A DNA stretch of 56,095 bases from an uncultured Alphaproteobacteria bacterium (GTDB lineage: Bacteria > Pseudomonadota > Alphaproteobacteria > UBA7985): assembly GCA_905479265.1 (NCBI GenBank), contig CAJQLX010000005.1, forward strand, positions 1 through 56,095, in the 5' to 3' direction. This document shows, in pieces, positions 8,380 through 18,979 of this stretch. A program made the translations under genes and the position numbers. A model generated the notes under the pieces. It did no database searches. It was not told where the DNA came from and worked only from the letters and a program-made list of their open reading frames with translations. Numbering within the stretch: position 1 is the first letter of the stretch; every line of letters begins with the position of its first letter.

Positions 8380-10458
8380 ATGCCCAAAGCCATCGTGGAC
8401 GGTGTCGAAGTCGAATTTGAACACGGTATGAGTGTTCTGCAAGTCGCTGAACTTGCGGGCGCTGAAATCCCCCGATTCTGCTACCACGACCGCCTGTCCG
8501 TTGCCGGTAACTGCCGCATGTGTCTGGTCGAAGTCGAAGACCAGCGTGGCCGTGCGCCGAAGCCAGCCGCGTCGTGTGCGCTGCCCTGTAGTGACGGCCT
8601 GATGGTCCATACCCGCACGGACAAGGTAAAGAAGGCCCGCGAAGGGGTGATGGAGTTCTTGCTTCTGAACCACCCACTCGACTGCCCGATCTGTGACCAA
8701 GGCGGCGAGTGTGACTTGCAGGATCAGGCACAAGCCTTTGGTCGCGACGGTTCCCGGTTTGCGGAGAACAAGCGCGCGGTCGAAGAAAAGTACATGGGCC
8801 CCCTGATCAAAACGATCATGACGCGCTGTATCCAGTGCACGCGCTGCGTTCGCTTTGCGACGGAAGTGGCGGGCACAGAAGACATCGGCTTGCTGAACCG
8901 TGGTGAGCACGCGGAAATTTCCACCATTGAGCAGGCTGTGCAGTCCGAGATGTCTGGCAACCTCGTGGACATTTGTCCCGTGGGTGCGCTGACGTCCAAG
9001 CCTTACGCCTTCACCGCGCGCCCTTGGGAGCTGCGCAAGACGTCCTCGGTTGATGCGATGGATGCCGTTGGTGCGAACATTCGGATCGATGCGCGGGGCC
9101 GTTCGGTGCTGCGCGTTCTGCCGCGCTTGCATGAGGATGTGAATGAGGAGTGGCTTGCGGACAAGTCCCGCCACGCCATTGACGGCCTGAGCCGCCAACG
9201 CCTCGACCGCCCCTACGTGCGGGAAAACGGCAAACTGCGCCCGGCGAGCTGGGACGAAGCTTTCAAGGCTGTCGTTGACCGGTTCAACGCCACTGCGGCT
9301 GACAAAATCGCTGCGATTGCGGGCGACCAGTGTGACGCCGAAAGCATGTTCGCGCTCAAGACGCTGATGGATGCCAAGGGCGTCAAGAGCATGGATTGTC
9401 GCCAAGATGGCGCAGCGCTGGGCGAGGGTGGTAATCGCTCGGGCTGGTTGTTCAACACGACCATCGCAGGCCTCGAAGAAGCGGACGTGGTGGTGCTGGT
9501 TGGCTCCAACCCCCGCTGGGAAGCGCCGTTGATCAACGCGCGCATTCGCAAGCGGTTCCTGACCGGCGAGCTGCAGGTGTTTGGCGTCGGTGCTCCTCAC
9601 GATCTGTCCTATGAGACAACGTGGGTCGGGGCTGGTCCACAGACGCTGCACGACATCCTCGATGGCCGCACACCGGCCGCGGATGCACTGCGCACTGCGA
9701 AAAAGCCGGTGATTATCGTCGGCCAAGGCGCTGTAGCCCGTGAAGACGGTGCCGCAGTCCTCAACATCGCTGGTCAGATTGCGGAGAAATACAACGCGAT
9801 CCAAGACGGCTTTAACGGTTTCAACGTCCTGCACACCGCCGCAGCGCGGGTTGCTGGCCTGGATATGGGCTTCCTGCCCGGTGAAGGCGGCAAGGGCATG
9901 GGCGAGATCATCGCCGGTGCGCAGTCTGGCGACATCGAAATGGTCTACCTGCTCGGCGCAGATGAGTTCGACACCGAAACCCTGCGCAACGCGTTCGTGG
10001 TCTATCAAGGCCACCACGGTGATGCGGGTGCAAGCGTGGCGGACGTGATTCTGCCGGGTTCAGCGTACACGGAAAAGAACGGTCTGTTCGTCAACACCGA
10101 AGGCCGGGTTCAGGCCAGCCGTTTGGCGACCTTTGCGCCCGGTGATGCGCGCGAAGACTGGACCATCCTGCGCGCGCTGTCTGGCGCATTGGGCAAACCG
10201 CTGCCGTTCGACGACCTTGGCGCGCTGCGTCAGGCGATGGTTGCGGCGGTTCCGCACATGGGCGGCGTGGACCAGATCGAGGCGGCTGAATGGGCGCTGC
10301 CGGGCGTCGCTGGCGACATGCAGGACGCGGCATTCGAGCCGATCATCAACAACTACTACATGACCTGTCCGATTTCGCGGACATCGAAGACGATGGCGGA
10401 GTGTACCGAAGTGTACATGGCCGGCTCGCTCGACCAAGCGCGTGAAGCGGCGGAGTAA
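8380..10458 (+). CDS. nuoG: NADH-quinone oxidoreductase subunit G
   Basis: NuoG is the large iron-sulfur subunit of the peripheral arm of complex I. The 692-residue product has the [2Fe-2S] ligands Cys34, Cys45, Cys48 and Cys66, the His-Cys3 [4Fe-4S] site [14 protein letters not shown] (98-111), and a third cluster at RCIQCTRC (149-156) with a later DICPVG. A molybdopterin-oxidoreductase-like domain follows. The ATG at 8380 is preferred to a TTG 12 bp upstream. It is the first nuo gene in the window. nuoH begins 5 bp after it. Confidence 0.97.
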   Translation: MPKAIVDGVEVEFEHGMSVLQVAELAGAEIPRFCYHDRLSVAGNCRMCLVEVEDQRGRAPKPAASCALPCSDGLMVHTRTDKVKKAREGVMEFLLLNHPLDCPICDQGGECDLQDQAQAFGRDGSRFAENKRAVEEKYMGPLIKTIMTRCIQCTRCVRFATEVAGTEDIGLLNRGEHAEISTIEQAVQSEMSGNLVDICPVGALTSKPYAFTARPWELRKTSSVDAMDAVGANIRIDARGRSVLRVLPRLHEDVNEEWLADKSRHAIDGLSRQRLDRPYVRENGKLRPASWDEAFKAVVDRFNATAADKIAAIAGDQCDAESMFALKTLMDAKGVKSMDCRQDGAALGEGGNRSGWLFNTTIAGLEEADVVVLVGSNPRWEAPLINARIRKRFLTGELQVFGVGAPHDLSYETTWVGAGPQTLHDILDGRTPAADALRTAKKPVIIVGQGAVAREDGAAVLNIAGQIAEKYNAIQDGFNGFNVLHTAAARVAGLDMGFLPGEGGKGMGEIIAGAQSGDIEMVYLLGADEFDTETLRNAFVVYQGHHGDAGASVADVILPGSAYTEKNGLFVNTEGRVQASRLATFAPGDAREDWTILRALSGALGKPLPFDDLGALRQAMVAAVPHMGGVDQIEAAEWALPGVAGDMQDAAFEPIINNYYMTCPISRTSKTMAECTEVYMAGSLDQAREAAE

Positions 10459-10463
10459 AAGGT

Positions 10464-11474
10464 ATGATTGATCTCTTTCTGACGGTCGTTTGGCCTGCGC
10501 TGAAGATTGTGCTGACGATTTTGGCCGTGATTGTGCCGCTGATTTTGGGCGTGGCTTACATGACGCTGGCGGAGCGCAAGGTGATCGCGGCGGCGCAGTT
10601 CCGTCACGGGCCAAACGTCGTGGGACCGTTTGGCGTGCTGCAGCCTTGGGCTGATGCGCTCAAGCTGATGTTCAAAGAAGTGATCCTGCCCGCAGGCGCG
10701 AACAAAGTGGTGTTCTTTCTTGCGCCAATGTTGACCTTTGCGCTGGCCATGCTGGCGTGGGCCGTGATGCCGATCACGGAAAACTTCGCCATTGCTGATA
10801 TCAATCTCGGTCTGCTGTACCTGTTCGCGATTTCGTCGCTGGGCGTGTACGGCATTATCATGTCGGGCTGGGCGTCGAACTCCAAGTACCCGTTTTTGGG
10901 CGCGCTGCGGTCTGCGGCGCAGATGGTTTCTTACGAAGTTTCCATGGGCTTGATCATCATTACCGTGGTCATCACCGTGGGCGCGGGCGGCTTTAACCTC
11001 GGTAACATTGTGGAAGCACAGCGCGACCTCTGGTTTGCGGTCATTCACTTCCCGATGTTTGTGGTGTTCTTTATCTCTGCGCTGGCAGAAACCAACCGTG
11101 CACCATTTGACTTGCCCGAAGGCGAGTCCGAGCTGGTGGCGGGTTACTTCCTCGAATACTCATCCATGCAGTTCGCCCTGTTCTTCCTCGGTGAGTACGC
11201 GAACATCCTGCTGATGTCCGCGATGACAGTGACGTTGTTCCTGGGCGGTTATCTTTCCCCGGTTGAGGTGTGGTTCTTGGGCGATGTCTGGATGCAGCCG
11301 ATTTGGTTCATGCTAAAGACCTCGTTCATCGCGTTCGTGTTCCTGTGGGTGCGCGCAACGGTCCCGCGTTACCGCTATGACCAGTTGATGCGCTTGGGCT
11401 GGAAAGTATTCCTGCCGCTATCGCTTTTCTGGGTCGTTTTGACATCCGGCATCATCGTCGGCTTCGGTCTCTAA
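10464..11474 (+). CDS. nuoH: NADH-quinone oxidoreductase subunit H
   Basis: NuoH is the membrane subunit at the junction of the two arms, forming part of the quinone chamber. The 336-residue product has eight or so hydrophobic helices, the family motif [16 protein letters not shown] near residue 35, [12 protein letters not shown], and the acidic loop [18 protein letters not shown]. Length and order agree with NuoH. It follows nuoG by 5 bp and precedes nuoI by 19 bp. Confidence 0.98.
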   Translation: MIDLFLTVVWPALKIVLTILAVIVPLILGVAYMTLAERKVIAAAQFRHGPNVVGPFGVLQPWADALKLMFKEVILPAGANKVVFFLAPMLTFALAMLAWAVMPITENFAIADINLGLLYLFAISSLGVYGIIMSGWASNSKYPFLGALRSAAQMVSYEVSMGLIIITVVITVGAGGFNLGNIVEAQRDLWFAVIHFPMFVVFFISALAETNRAPFDLPEGESELVAGYFLEYSSMQFALFFLGEYANILLMSAMTVTLFLGGYLSPVEVWFLGDVWMQPIWFMLKTSFIAFVFLWVRATVPRYRYDQLMRLGWKVFLPLSLFWVVLTSGIIVGFGL

Positions 11475-11493
11475 TCGAAAAGGCTATTCGCAC

Positions 11494-11985
11494 ATGTCCG
11501 CTCTTTTAAGCTCTCTGCGCAGCCTGCTCCTGCTCGAACTCGTTCGCGGGATGGGGCTGACCCTTTGGTCCATGTTCACCGGTCGCCGCGTGACCGTGAA
11601 CTACCCCTATGAAAAGGGTGTTCTGAGCCCTCGTTTCCGGGGCGAGCACGCCTTGCGCCGCTACCCAACCGGTGAAGAGCGCTGCATCGCGTGCAAACTG
11701 TGTGAAGCGATCTGCCCGGCACAGGCCATCACCATCGAAGCCGAACCGCGCGAAGACGGCTCCCGCCGGACCACGCGCTACGACATTGATATGACCAAGT
11801 GCATCTACTGCGGCTACTGCCAAGAAGCCTGCCCGGTTGATGCGGTGGTACAGGGGCCGAATTACGAGTTCTCAACCGAGACCCGGGCCGAGCTCTATTA
11901 CGACAAAGACAAGCTGCTTGATAATGGCGACCGCTGGGAACACCTGATCGCCGCCAACATCGCACAAGACGCTGCGTACCGCTAA
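11494..11985 (+). CDS. nuoI: NADH-quinone oxidoreductase subunit I
   Basis: NuoI carries clusters N6a and N6b that pass electrons to N2. The 163-residue product has two complete CxxCxxCxxxCP sites: Cys64, 67, 70 and 74 in [12 protein letters not shown], and Cys103, 106, 109 and 113 in [12 protein letters not shown]. An amphipathic N-terminus of about 30 residues lies on the membrane. It sits between nuoH and nuoJ. Confidence 0.98.
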   Translation: MSALLSSLRSLLLLELVRGMGLTLWSMFTGRRVTVNYPYEKGVLSPRFRGEHALRRYPTGEERCIACKLCEAICPAQAITIEAEPREDGSRRTTRYDIDMTKCIYCGYCQEACPVDAVVQGPNYEFSTETRAELYYDKDKLLDNGDRWEHLIAANIAQDAAYR

Positions 11986-12019
11986 GTCGGTTCCGGTATC
12001 CAGTTAGGAAAGACAAGAC

Positions 12020-12637
12020 ATGGAAGAGATCATCACAGGCTTGACCTTCTACCTGTTCGCCGCCGTGACCATTGCGTCGGCGATTATGGTCGTGGGTTCG
12101 CGCAACGCCGTTCACTCGGTGCTGTTCCTGATCCTCGCCTTTTTCACCTGTTCTGCGCTGTTCGTTCTGCGCGGTGCTGAGTTCGTCGCGATGATCTTGG
12201 TGATCGTCTACGTCGGCGCGGTGGCGGTGCTGTTCCTGTTCGTTGTGATGATGCTCCACGTCGGTGAAAACCGGCTGTTCCAAGGCGTTCGGCGCTTTGG
12301 CGTTGTGGGCGTTCTGGTCGGGTTGGCTGTTGCGGCTGAGCTGATCATCGTCATTTCAACCCGCGCGTTCCGCCAAGATACGCCGGCTGTTGCCTCCAAC
12401 CCTACGACGGCTGATTTGAACGTCACCGAGGCGCTGGGGCAGATCCTCTACACCGACTACTTCCTGCTGTTCCAGATGTCCGGTCTGGTGCTGCTGGTTG
12501 CTATGATCGGTGCCATTACCCTGACGTTGCGCCAGCGCGACGGGGTTAAGAAGCAATCCATCCCTCAACAGATCGAACGCAAGCGTGAAGACGCTGTGGC
12601 GTTGCGCAAGGTCGAGTCCGGCAAGGGCATCGGCTAA
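12020..12637 (+). CDS. nuoJ: NADH-quinone oxidoreductase subunit J
   Basis: NuoJ is a small membrane-arm subunit with five helices and a pi-bulge helix near the quinone-coupling path. The 205-residue product has SRNAVHSVLFLILAFF and EFVAMILVIVYVGAVAVLFL, both typical of NuoJ. GGAAAG precedes the ATG. A strong hairpin lies between it and nuoK. Confidence 0.97.
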   Translation: MEEIITGLTFYLFAAVTIASAIMVVGSRNAVHSVLFLILAFFTCSALFVLRGAEFVAMILVIVYVGAVAVLFLFVVMMLHVGENRLFQGVRRFGVVGVLVGLAVAAELIIVISTRAFRQDTPAVASNPTTADLNVTEALGQILYTDYFLLFQMSGLVLLVAMIGAITLTLRQRDGVKKQSIPQQIERKREDAVALRKVESGKGIG

Positions 12638-12685
12638 CCGCGCACGACTGTTGAAGACATCGACCTATAACAAGACCCTTTGAAA

Positions 12686-12718
12686 GGCGCGTCTGAGGCG
12701 ACCACCTCAGCCCGCGCC
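12686..12718 (+). other. Intercistronic stem-loop between nuoJ and nuoK
   Basis: GGCGCG (12686-12691) pairs with CGCGCC (12713-12718), and CTGAGG (12693-12698) with CCTCAG (12705-12710), around the loop CGACCA. One and two unpaired bases separate the two helices. No U-tract follows, so it is not an intrinsic terminator. It sits in the 101-bp gap, the longest gap within this nuo segment, and could be an mRNA processing or stability element. Confidence 0.5.
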
Positions 12719-12738
12719 ACGGAGATAAGACGAAGACC

Positions 12739-13047
12739 ATGGCCATTACGCTCGAACACTATCTGGTTGTCGGGGCATTGCTGCTCACGATCGGCCTGTT
12801 CGGCATTCTGCTCAACCGGCGGAACGTCATCATTATCCTTATGTCCGTTGAGCTTATGCTGCTGTCGGTCAACGTGAACTTGATCGCGTTTTCGACGGAG
12901 CTGGGTGATCTCACGGGGCAAATCTTTGCTTTGTTGATCCTGACAGTGGCGGCGGCTGAAGCGGCCATCGGTCTGGCGATCCTCGTGGTGTTCTTCCGTA
13001 ATCGCGGGAACATTGAGATCGAAGACATCAACTCGATGAAGGGCTAG
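12739..13047 (+). CDS. nuoK: NADH-quinone oxidoreductase subunit K
   Basis: NuoK is a three-helix antiporter-like subunit homologous to MrpC. The 102-residue product has three hydrophobic segments with buried glutamates in [13 protein letters not shown] and [13 protein letters not shown], the proton-path residues of the family. The start ATGGCCATTACG is preceded by a short GGAGATAAGACG. nuoL begins 9 bp downstream. Confidence 0.97.
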   Translation: MAITLEHYLVVGALLLTIGLFGILLNRRNVIIILMSVELMLLSVNVNLIAFSTELGDLTGQIFALLILTVAAAEAAIGLAILVVFFRNRGNIEIEDINSMKG

Positions 13048-13056
13048 GGCAGCAGT

Positions 13057-15123
13057 ATGTTTGATTTCCTCATCGAAAAAGCGATCGTCTTCCTACCGCT
13101 GATCGCGGCGATCATTACCGGTTTCGCAGACAAGCGTCTGGGCGACCGAAATGCACAGCTGCTCACCTCGGGCACCATGGTTCTGGCGGCGCTGCTGTCG
13201 GTTTGGCTGTTTGTTCAGGTGGGCTTGAACCACAAGGACGCGTATGTCGTCCCGCTGTTCACGTGGTTCGCCTCGGGTGATTTTGCGGCCAGCTGGGCGC
13301 TGCGGATTGATACGCTGACGGCGGTGATGCTGGTGGTTGTGACCGTGGTTTCGTCCATCGTGCACATTTACTCCGCCGGCTACATGGCGGATGACAAATC
13401 GATCCCCCGGTTCCAGGCGTACTTGAGCCTCTTTACCTTTGCCATGCTGATGCTGGTCACAGCCGACAATCTGATCCAGCTGTTCTTTGGTTGGGAAGGC
13501 GTGGGGCTGAGCTCATACTTGCTCATTGGCTTCTGGTATCACAAGCCATCGGCCAACGCTGCGGCGATGAAGGCGTTTATCGTCAACCGCGTGGGTGATT
13601 TTGGCTTTGCGCTGGGTATCTTTGGTGCATTCTTGCTAACCGGTTCTGTTGCGTTCTCCGGCGAGACTGGCGTTCTGGAAATCGCGCGTCACGTCGATGC
13701 GGACAACCCGCTGCCGGGTATCCTCGGCATGTCCTTTGACACGTCGATCATCGTTGTCACCGCGCTGCTGTTCATGGGCGCGATGGGCAAGTCGGCGCAG
13801 TTCCTGCTGCACACGTGGCTGCCAGACGCGATGGAAGGCCCAACACCGGTCTCCGCGCTGATCCACGCCGCGACCATGGTGACCGCCGGTGTGTTCATGG
13901 TGGCGCGTCTTTCGCCTTTGTTCGAGCTTGCGCCGCTGGTTCTGGATTTCGTGACCGTGATCGGCGCCCTAACAGCGATTTTTGCTGCGACAGTGGGCCT
14001 GACACAGTTCGACATCAAGCGCGTGATTGCCTACTCCACCTGTTCGCAGTTGGGGTACATGTTCTTCGCCGCTGGCGTTGGTGCTTACGACGCGGCTGTT
14101 TTCCACTTAATGACCCATGCGTTCTTCAAGGCGCTGCTGTTCTTGGGCGCAGGCTCTGTCATCCACGCGATGCATCACGAGCAGGACATGCGCAAAATGG
14201 GCGGTATCTGGCGCAAAGTGCCGGTGACTTACGCCTACATGTGGATTGGTTCGCTGGCGTTGGCCGGGATCGGCATTCCGTTCCTGTTTGGCCCGGCTGG
14301 GTTTGGCTTCGCAGGCTTCTACTCCAAAGACGCCATCCTCGAAGCCGCGCACGCTGCGCACACGCTCACGGGTAATTTCGCGTTCTGGGCTGGCATTACA
14401 GCGGCGTTCCTGACCGCGTTCTACTCGGGCCGTTTGATCTTCCTGACGTTCCACGGCGAAACCCGCGCGGACAAGCACACCTTTGACCACGCGCATGAAA
14501 GCCCGCTGGTCATGGTTGGCCCGCTGGTTATTCTCGCGATTGGCGCCGTGCTCGCCGGTGGTGTTGCCTATCCATGGTTTATGGAGGGCGGTCATCACGG
14601 CTACGGCGACGCAGGCAAGCATATGAAGCAAGCCACAGACGGCGCGACCTTCTGGGCGGGTTCGGTGGTGAAAGACCACGACTTGATCGACAAGATGCAT
14701 GCGTCCGCAGCGTGGGTGAAAATCCTGCCGCTGGTGATGGCGGTATCCGGGCTGGGCCTGAGCGCAATTTTCTATCTGCTGATGCCAAACGTGCCCAAGC
14801 AGATTGCCAAGACTTTCGCCCCGATCGACATCTTCTTCCGCCGCAAGTGGTTCTTTGACGAGATTTACGACTTCCTGTTTGTCCGTCCGATCCAAAGCTT
14901 TGGCCGCTTCCTGTGGAAAGCTGGCGACGGCAGCATCATCGACCGCTTTGGCCCGAATGGGGTCGCGGGCGCGAGCCAACTGCTCGCCCGCTTCTTCAGC
15001 TCCATGCAGACTGGCTACATCTACCACTACGGCTTTGTCATGGTGGCGGGATTGGTCGCAATTATCACTTTGTTCCTGTTCGGAAGCGGCTTTGCTGGCC
15101 AGCTTCTCTCAGGCGGCAACTAA
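13057..15123 (+). CDS. nuoL: NADH-quinone oxidoreductase subunit L
   Basis: NuoL is the distal antiporter-like proton pump of the complex I membrane arm. The 688-residue product has about 16 helices. Family motifs are FFGWEGVGLSSYLLIGFWY, the ion-path block LPDAMEGPTPVSALIHAATM, and the second helix bundle around STCSQLGYMFFAAG. The C-terminal lateral helix region (RRKWFFDEIYDF) is present, so the subunit looks complete. Confidence 0.98.
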   Translation: MFDFLIEKAIVFLPLIAAIITGFADKRLGDRNAQLLTSGTMVLAALLSVWLFVQVGLNHKDAYVVPLFTWFASGDFAASWALRIDTLTAVMLVVVTVVSSIVHIYSAGYMADDKSIPRFQAYLSLFTFAMLMLVTADNLIQLFFGWEGVGLSSYLLIGFWYHKPSANAAAMKAFIVNRVGDFGFALGIFGAFLLTGSVAFSGETGVLEIARHVDADNPLPGILGMSFDTSIIVVTALLFMGAMGKSAQFLLHTWLPDAMEGPTPVSALIHAATMVTAGVFMVARLSPLFELAPLVLDFVTVIGALTAIFAATVGLTQFDIKRVIAYSTCSQLGYMFFAAGVGAYDAAVFHLMTHAFFKALLFLGAGSVIHAMHHEQDMRKMGGIWRKVPVTYAYMWIGSLALAGIGIPFLFGPAGFGFAGFYSKDAILEAAHAAHTLTGNFAFWAGITAAFLTAFYSGRLIFLTFHGETRADKHTFDHAHESPLVMVGPLVILAIGAVLAGGVAYPWFMEGGHHGYGDAGKHMKQATDGATFWAGSVVKDHDLIDKMHASAAWVKILPLVMAVSGLGLSAIFYLLMPNVPKQIAKTFAPIDIFFRRKWFFDEIYDFLFVRPIQSFGRFLWKAGDGSIIDRFGPNGVAGASQLLARFFSSMQTGYIYHYGFVMVAGLVAIITLFLFGSGFAGQLLSGGN

Positions 15124-15150
15124 GCCGGGAAAGACGAGGACACCGCCATC

Positions 15151-16665
15151 ATGGATAACCTGCCGTTTCTTTCCATTCTCATTGCGCTGCCGCTGATTGG
15201 CGCTTTGGCCATTTTGTTGCTTGCCCGTGGTGACGAGGAAACCGTCGCGCGCAATGCCAAGCAAGTCGCGCTCGCAAACTCGACCATCGTGTTTGTGATT
15301 TCACTGCTGCTCTGGGGCGGTTTCGACCGTGCCAACCCGGGCTTCCAGTACGTGGAGCAATACACGTGGATTTCACAGTACAACATCGCTTACCGCGTGG
15401 GCGTTGACGGGATTTCCGTGCTGTTCGTGCTGCTTGCGACGCTGCTGACGCCGCTGTGTATTCTCTCAGCTTGGGACGCGGTAAAGACCCGCGTTAAAGA
15501 GTACATGGTCGCCTTCTTGGTGCTCGAAGCGCTGATGATCGGTACGTTCGTCGCGCTGGATCTGGTGCTGTTCTACGTCTTCTTCGAAGCCGTGCTGATC
15601 CCCATGTTCCTGATCATTGGTGTTTGGGGTGGCGCGCGCCGGGTTTACGCCGCGTTCAAGTTCTTCCTCTACACGCTGCTTGGCTCTGTCCTGATGCTGG
15701 TTGCGATCATGACGCTGATCTACACCCAAGGAACGGCGGATATGATCCAGCTGGTCAAGGGCGATTTGGGGCTGGCGCAAAACATTCAGATATGGCTGTG
15801 GCTGGCCTTCTTCGCGTCCTTCGCGGTGAAGATGCCCATGTGGCCCGTGCACACGTGGCTGCCCGATGCACACGTGGAGGCGCCGACCGCCGGCTCGGTC
15901 ATTCTGGCCGGTGTGCTGCTGAAAATGGGCGGCTATGGCTTCTTGCGCTTCTCGCTGCCGATGCTGCCAGATGCATCGGAGTCGATGGCGCTGTTTGTGC
16001 AAATCCTGTCCGTCATTGCGATCGTCTACACGTCCATCGTGGCGCTGGCGCAGGAAGATATGAAAAAGCTGATCGCTTATTCCTCTGTCGCGCACATGGG
16101 CTACGTGACCCTTGGCATTTTCTCGCTCAACGAGTTGGGGATCAACGGCGCGATTTTCCAGATGCTCAGCCACGGCGTCATTTCTGCGGCGCTGTTCCTC
16201 ATTGTTGGGGTGGTGTACGACCGATTGCACACGCGCATGATCTCCCGCTATGGCGGTATTGTTGAGACCATGCCGCGCTACGCGATTATCTTCATGCTGT
16301 TCATGATGGCGTCGGTGGGTTTGCCGGGAACCGCTGGTTTCGTGGGTGAGTTCATGACGCTGTTTGGGGCATTCCAGTCCAACATGTGGATCGGCATCCT
16401 TGCCGCCTCAGGTATCGTTCTGGGTGCCACATACATGCTGCTGCTGTACCGCCGCGTGGTGTTCGGCAAGCTGGAGAAAGACGATCTCAAGGCCATGCTG
16501 GACATGACCCCGCGCGAGATCTTCATCTTCGCGCCTCTCGTCATTCTGGTGCTCTGGATGGGGATTTACCCCATGCCGTTCCTCGACATCATGTCGGCGT
16601 CGGTTGATGCACTGCTCGTTCCATTCGTTGAAGCCGACGCCGCTGGCGTTGCGACTTCAAACTAA
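15151..16665 (+). CDS. nuoM: NADH-quinone oxidoreductase subunit M
   Basis: NuoM is the middle antiporter-like subunit. The 504-residue product shows [18 protein letters not shown] with the conserved glutamate, [20 protein letters not shown] with the ion-path histidine, and [14 protein letters not shown]. Fourteen or so helices are visible. The gene starts 27 bp after nuoL and ends 22 bp before nuoN. Confidence 0.98.
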   Translation: MDNLPFLSILIALPLIGALAILLLARGDEETVARNAKQVALANSTIVFVISLLLWGGFDRANPGFQYVEQYTWISQYNIAYRVGVDGISVLFVLLATLLTPLCILSAWDAVKTRVKEYMVAFLVLEALMIGTFVALDLVLFYVFFEAVLIPMFLIIGVWGGARRVYAAFKFFLYTLLGSVLMLVAIMTLIYTQGTADMIQLVKGDLGLAQNIQIWLWLAFFASFAVKMPMWPVHTWLPDAHVEAPTAGSVILAGVLLKMGGYGFLRFSLPMLPDASESMALFVQILSVIAIVYTSIVALAQEDMKKLIAYSSVAHMGYVTLGIFSLNELGINGAIFQMLSHGVISAALFLIVGVVYDRLHTRMISRYGGIVETMPRYAIIFMLFMMASVGLPGTAGFVGEFMTLFGAFQSNMWIGILAASGIVLGATYMLLLYRRVVFGKLEKDDLKAMLDMTPREIFIFAPLVILVLWMGIYPMPFLDIMSASVDALLVPFVEADAAGVATSN

Positions 16666-16687
16666 ACCGCTGATAGGGGTTTGATCG

Positions 16688-18118
16688 ATGAACTCGAATT
16701 TCTCTGACATCGCGGTAATCCTTCCCGAGCTGTTGCTCGCGGTTATGGGCATGGCGTTGCTGATTTGGGGTGCCTTCCGCGGCAACCGTGACTTCCACGT
16801 TATCACGCTGACCGCAGCGGCGCTGATGTTCGCTGCCGCAGCCGTCGCCATTGTTTCGCCAACGGGCGGGGGCTTTAACAACCTGTTCGTCAACGACGCG
16901 TTTTCCCGGTTCTGCAAAGTCGTCATCTTTGGCGCAGGCGGTGTTTCCGCGCTCATGGCCGTGACGTTCAGCTCGGACACGTTCCGCCGGTTCGAAATGC
17001 CCGTCCTGATGATCTACGCCGCAACCGGCTTGTCGATCATGGTTTCCGCGCAAGACTTGATGACCGTGTACCTCGGGATCGAGCTGTCGTCGCTGTCCGC
17101 CTACGTTCTTGCCGCGATGCGCCGCGATAACCTGCGCGCATCCGAAGCGGGCCTGAAGTACTTTATCCTCGGCGCGCTGTCGTCCGTGATTCTGCTCTAC
17201 GGCATGTCGCTGGTGTACGGGTACACCGGCGGTACGAGCTTTGAGGCGGTTGCTGCGGGTATTGGCGGTGATGCGTCCTTTGGATTGATCATCGGTCTGG
17301 TGTTCCTGATCGCTGGTTTGGCCTTCAAGATTTCCGCCGCACCGTTCCACATGTGGACCCCCGACGTTTACCAAGGCGCACCGACGCCGATCACCGCTTT
17401 CCTCGCCACGGCATCCAAGATGGGTGCATTTGCGCTGGTGATCCGTGTGATGATGGAACCCTTTGCAGACATTACCGCAGAATGGCGGCAGATCGTCATT
17501 TTGCTGGCGATTGTTTCCATGGTTTGGGGCTCATTGGCCGCGATGTGGCAGACCAACATCAAGCGCATGATGGCCTACTCGTCCATCGGTCATATGGGTT
17601 TCGCCTTGGTCGGCGTTGCTGCGGGCAGTGAAGCGGGCGTTACGGGCTGTTTGGTCTATTTGGCGACTTATGTTGTCATGAACCTCGGCGCGTTTGCGCT
17701 GATCTTGTCCATGAAGCGCGCAGGCCGTCCGGTTGAGTCCATCACCGATTTGGCGGGTTTGTCTCGCAACCGTTTGCCCATGGCACTGGCGCTTCTGGTG
17801 GTGTTCTTCTCCATGGCGGGTATTCCGCCGCTGGCTGGTTTCTTCGGCAAGTTCCTCGTGTTCACAGCCGCGGTTGAGGCTGGGTTCTGGTGGCTTGCGG
17901 TGATCGGTTTGGTGACATCCGTGCTGTCCGCTTTCTACTACATCCGCATCATCAAGATCGCCTTCTTCGACGAACCGACCGACGATGGCGAGTTTGACGC
18001 CGCTGACGTGTCGCTTCGCGCGGTGTACGGGCTGTCTGCGGTGTTCTTGCTGCTCTTCATCGCCTTTGTCCGCTTTGTTGTGGATTGGGCAAGTGCCTCA
18101 GCCAGCGTGTTCGCCTAG
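16688..18118 (+). CDS. nuoN: NADH-quinone oxidoreductase subunit N
   Basis: NuoN is the proximal antiporter-like subunit. The 476-residue product has YLGIELSSLSAYVLAAMRRD, FKISAAPFHMWTPDVYQGAP and MAYSSIGHMGFALVG, all standard NuoN motifs. It is the last nuo gene and is followed closely by birA, an order common in alphaproteobacteria. Confidence 0.98.
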   Translation: MNSNFSDIAVILPELLLAVMGMALLIWGAFRGNRDFHVITLTAAALMFAAAAVAIVSPTGGGFNNLFVNDAFSRFCKVVIFGAGGVSALMAVTFSSDTFRRFEMPVLMIYAATGLSIMVSAQDLMTVYLGIELSSLSAYVLAAMRRDNLRASEAGLKYFILGALSSVILLYGMSLVYGYTGGTSFEAVAAGIGGDASFGLIIGLVFLIAGLAFKISAAPFHMWTPDVYQGAPTPITAFLATASKMGAFALVIRVMMEPFADITAEWRQIVILLAIVSMVWGSLAAMWQTNIKRMMAYSSIGHMGFALVGVAAGSEAGVTGCLVYLATYVVMNLGAFALILSMKRAGRPVESITDLAGLSRNRLPMALALLVVFFSMAGIPPLAGFFGKFLVFTAAVEAGFWWLAVIGLVTSVLSAFYYIRIIKIAFFDEPTDDGEFDAADVSLRAVYGLSAVFLLLFIAFVRFVVDWASASASVFA

Positions 18119-18145
18119 AGCCGCTTGAAGCCGGACGAGCCGAGC

Positions 18146-18964
18146 ATGTCGGCGCATCCCTTTGACATCGAGGCGACGGACTTACCGTCGCCCTGGACCG
18201 GTCGGCTGTACGACCAGATCGGCTCGACCAGCGACGAAGCACTCGCGCTGGTCAAAGCCGGTGACATCACCACCCCCACGCTTTTCCTCACGGACCACCA
18301 GACCGCAGGCCGAGGCCGAGGGCGCGGCGCGGGCAGTTGGACGACGACAGCCGGAAACCTCGCTGTCAGCTTTGTCCACTTCCCCACATCGCCCGTGCGT
18401 GATTGGCCATCGCTGAGTTACGTCGCCGGCTTGGTGCTGGCGCAAACGCTGACGGACGTCTGCGGATTTCCGGCGGATAGCGTGCGGCTAAAATGGCCCA
18501 ATGACGCTTTTGTCAGCGGGGGAAAGGTTGCGGGCCTGTTGCTCGAAACCGCATCTTCGCCGACCGGGCAGCAGGCGCTGGTGCTGGGTATGGGCCTGAA
18601 CATTGAAAACGCACCCGTGCTTGATCGCCCGGACTATGTCGCGCGCGACTTGCGCGGGCTTGGCTACGACGGGCCAGCAAAACCAGTGGTGCTGGGGCTG
18701 ATCCACGCGTGGGCCGAGGCGGTGCGCCGTTTCGACCTCGACGCCGGTGCAAGGACACAGATTTTCAAGGATTGGCAGGCAAAAGCCTTGTACTTGAACG
18801 AAGACATCACGGTGCGGTTGGAGGGGACGAAGACCATTGCGGGGCAATTTATTGGGCTGGACTCACTCTCTGGTGCCCTTAAGCTGAAATTAAAGAGCGG
18901 AGACGTTCGGACGATTTTAGCAGGCGACGTCATGCTCGACACGCCAATGCCGCGCAACGAATGA
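18146..18964 (+). CDS. birA: Biotin--[acetyl-CoA-carboxylase] ligase
   Basis: The enzyme activates biotin with ATP and attaches it to biotin carboxyl carrier proteins. The 272-residue product has the ligase loop HQTAGRGRGRGAGSW, followed by GNLAVSF and VRLKWPND with the biotin-contacting lysine. There is no N-terminal helix-turn-helix, so it is a monofunctional ligase without repressor activity. I prefer ATG at 18146; TTG at 18125 would add seven residues. It belongs to the same probable transcript as nuoN and coaX. Confidence 0.93.
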   Translation: MSAHPFDIEATDLPSPWTGRLYDQIGSTSDEALALVKAGDITTPTLFLTDHQTAGRGRGRGAGSWTTTAGNLAVSFVHFPTSPVRDWPSLSYVAGLVLAQTLTDVCGFPADSVRLKWPNDAFVSGGKVAGLLLETASSPTGQQALVLGMGLNIENAPVLDRPDYVARDLRGLGYDGPAKPVVLGLIHAWAEAVRRFDLDAGARTQIFKDWQAKALYLNEDITVRLEGTKTIAGQFIGLDSLSGALKLKLKSGDVRTILAGDVMLDTPMPRNE

Positions 18965-18979
18965 TGGGGAGAGACTGAC

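Noticed and set aside
8359-10017. A long minus-strand frame of 552 codons opposite nuoG
   Set aside because: It is antisense to nuoG, which has complete iron-sulfur motifs. It has no family signature and is a codon-bias shadow in GC-rich DNA.
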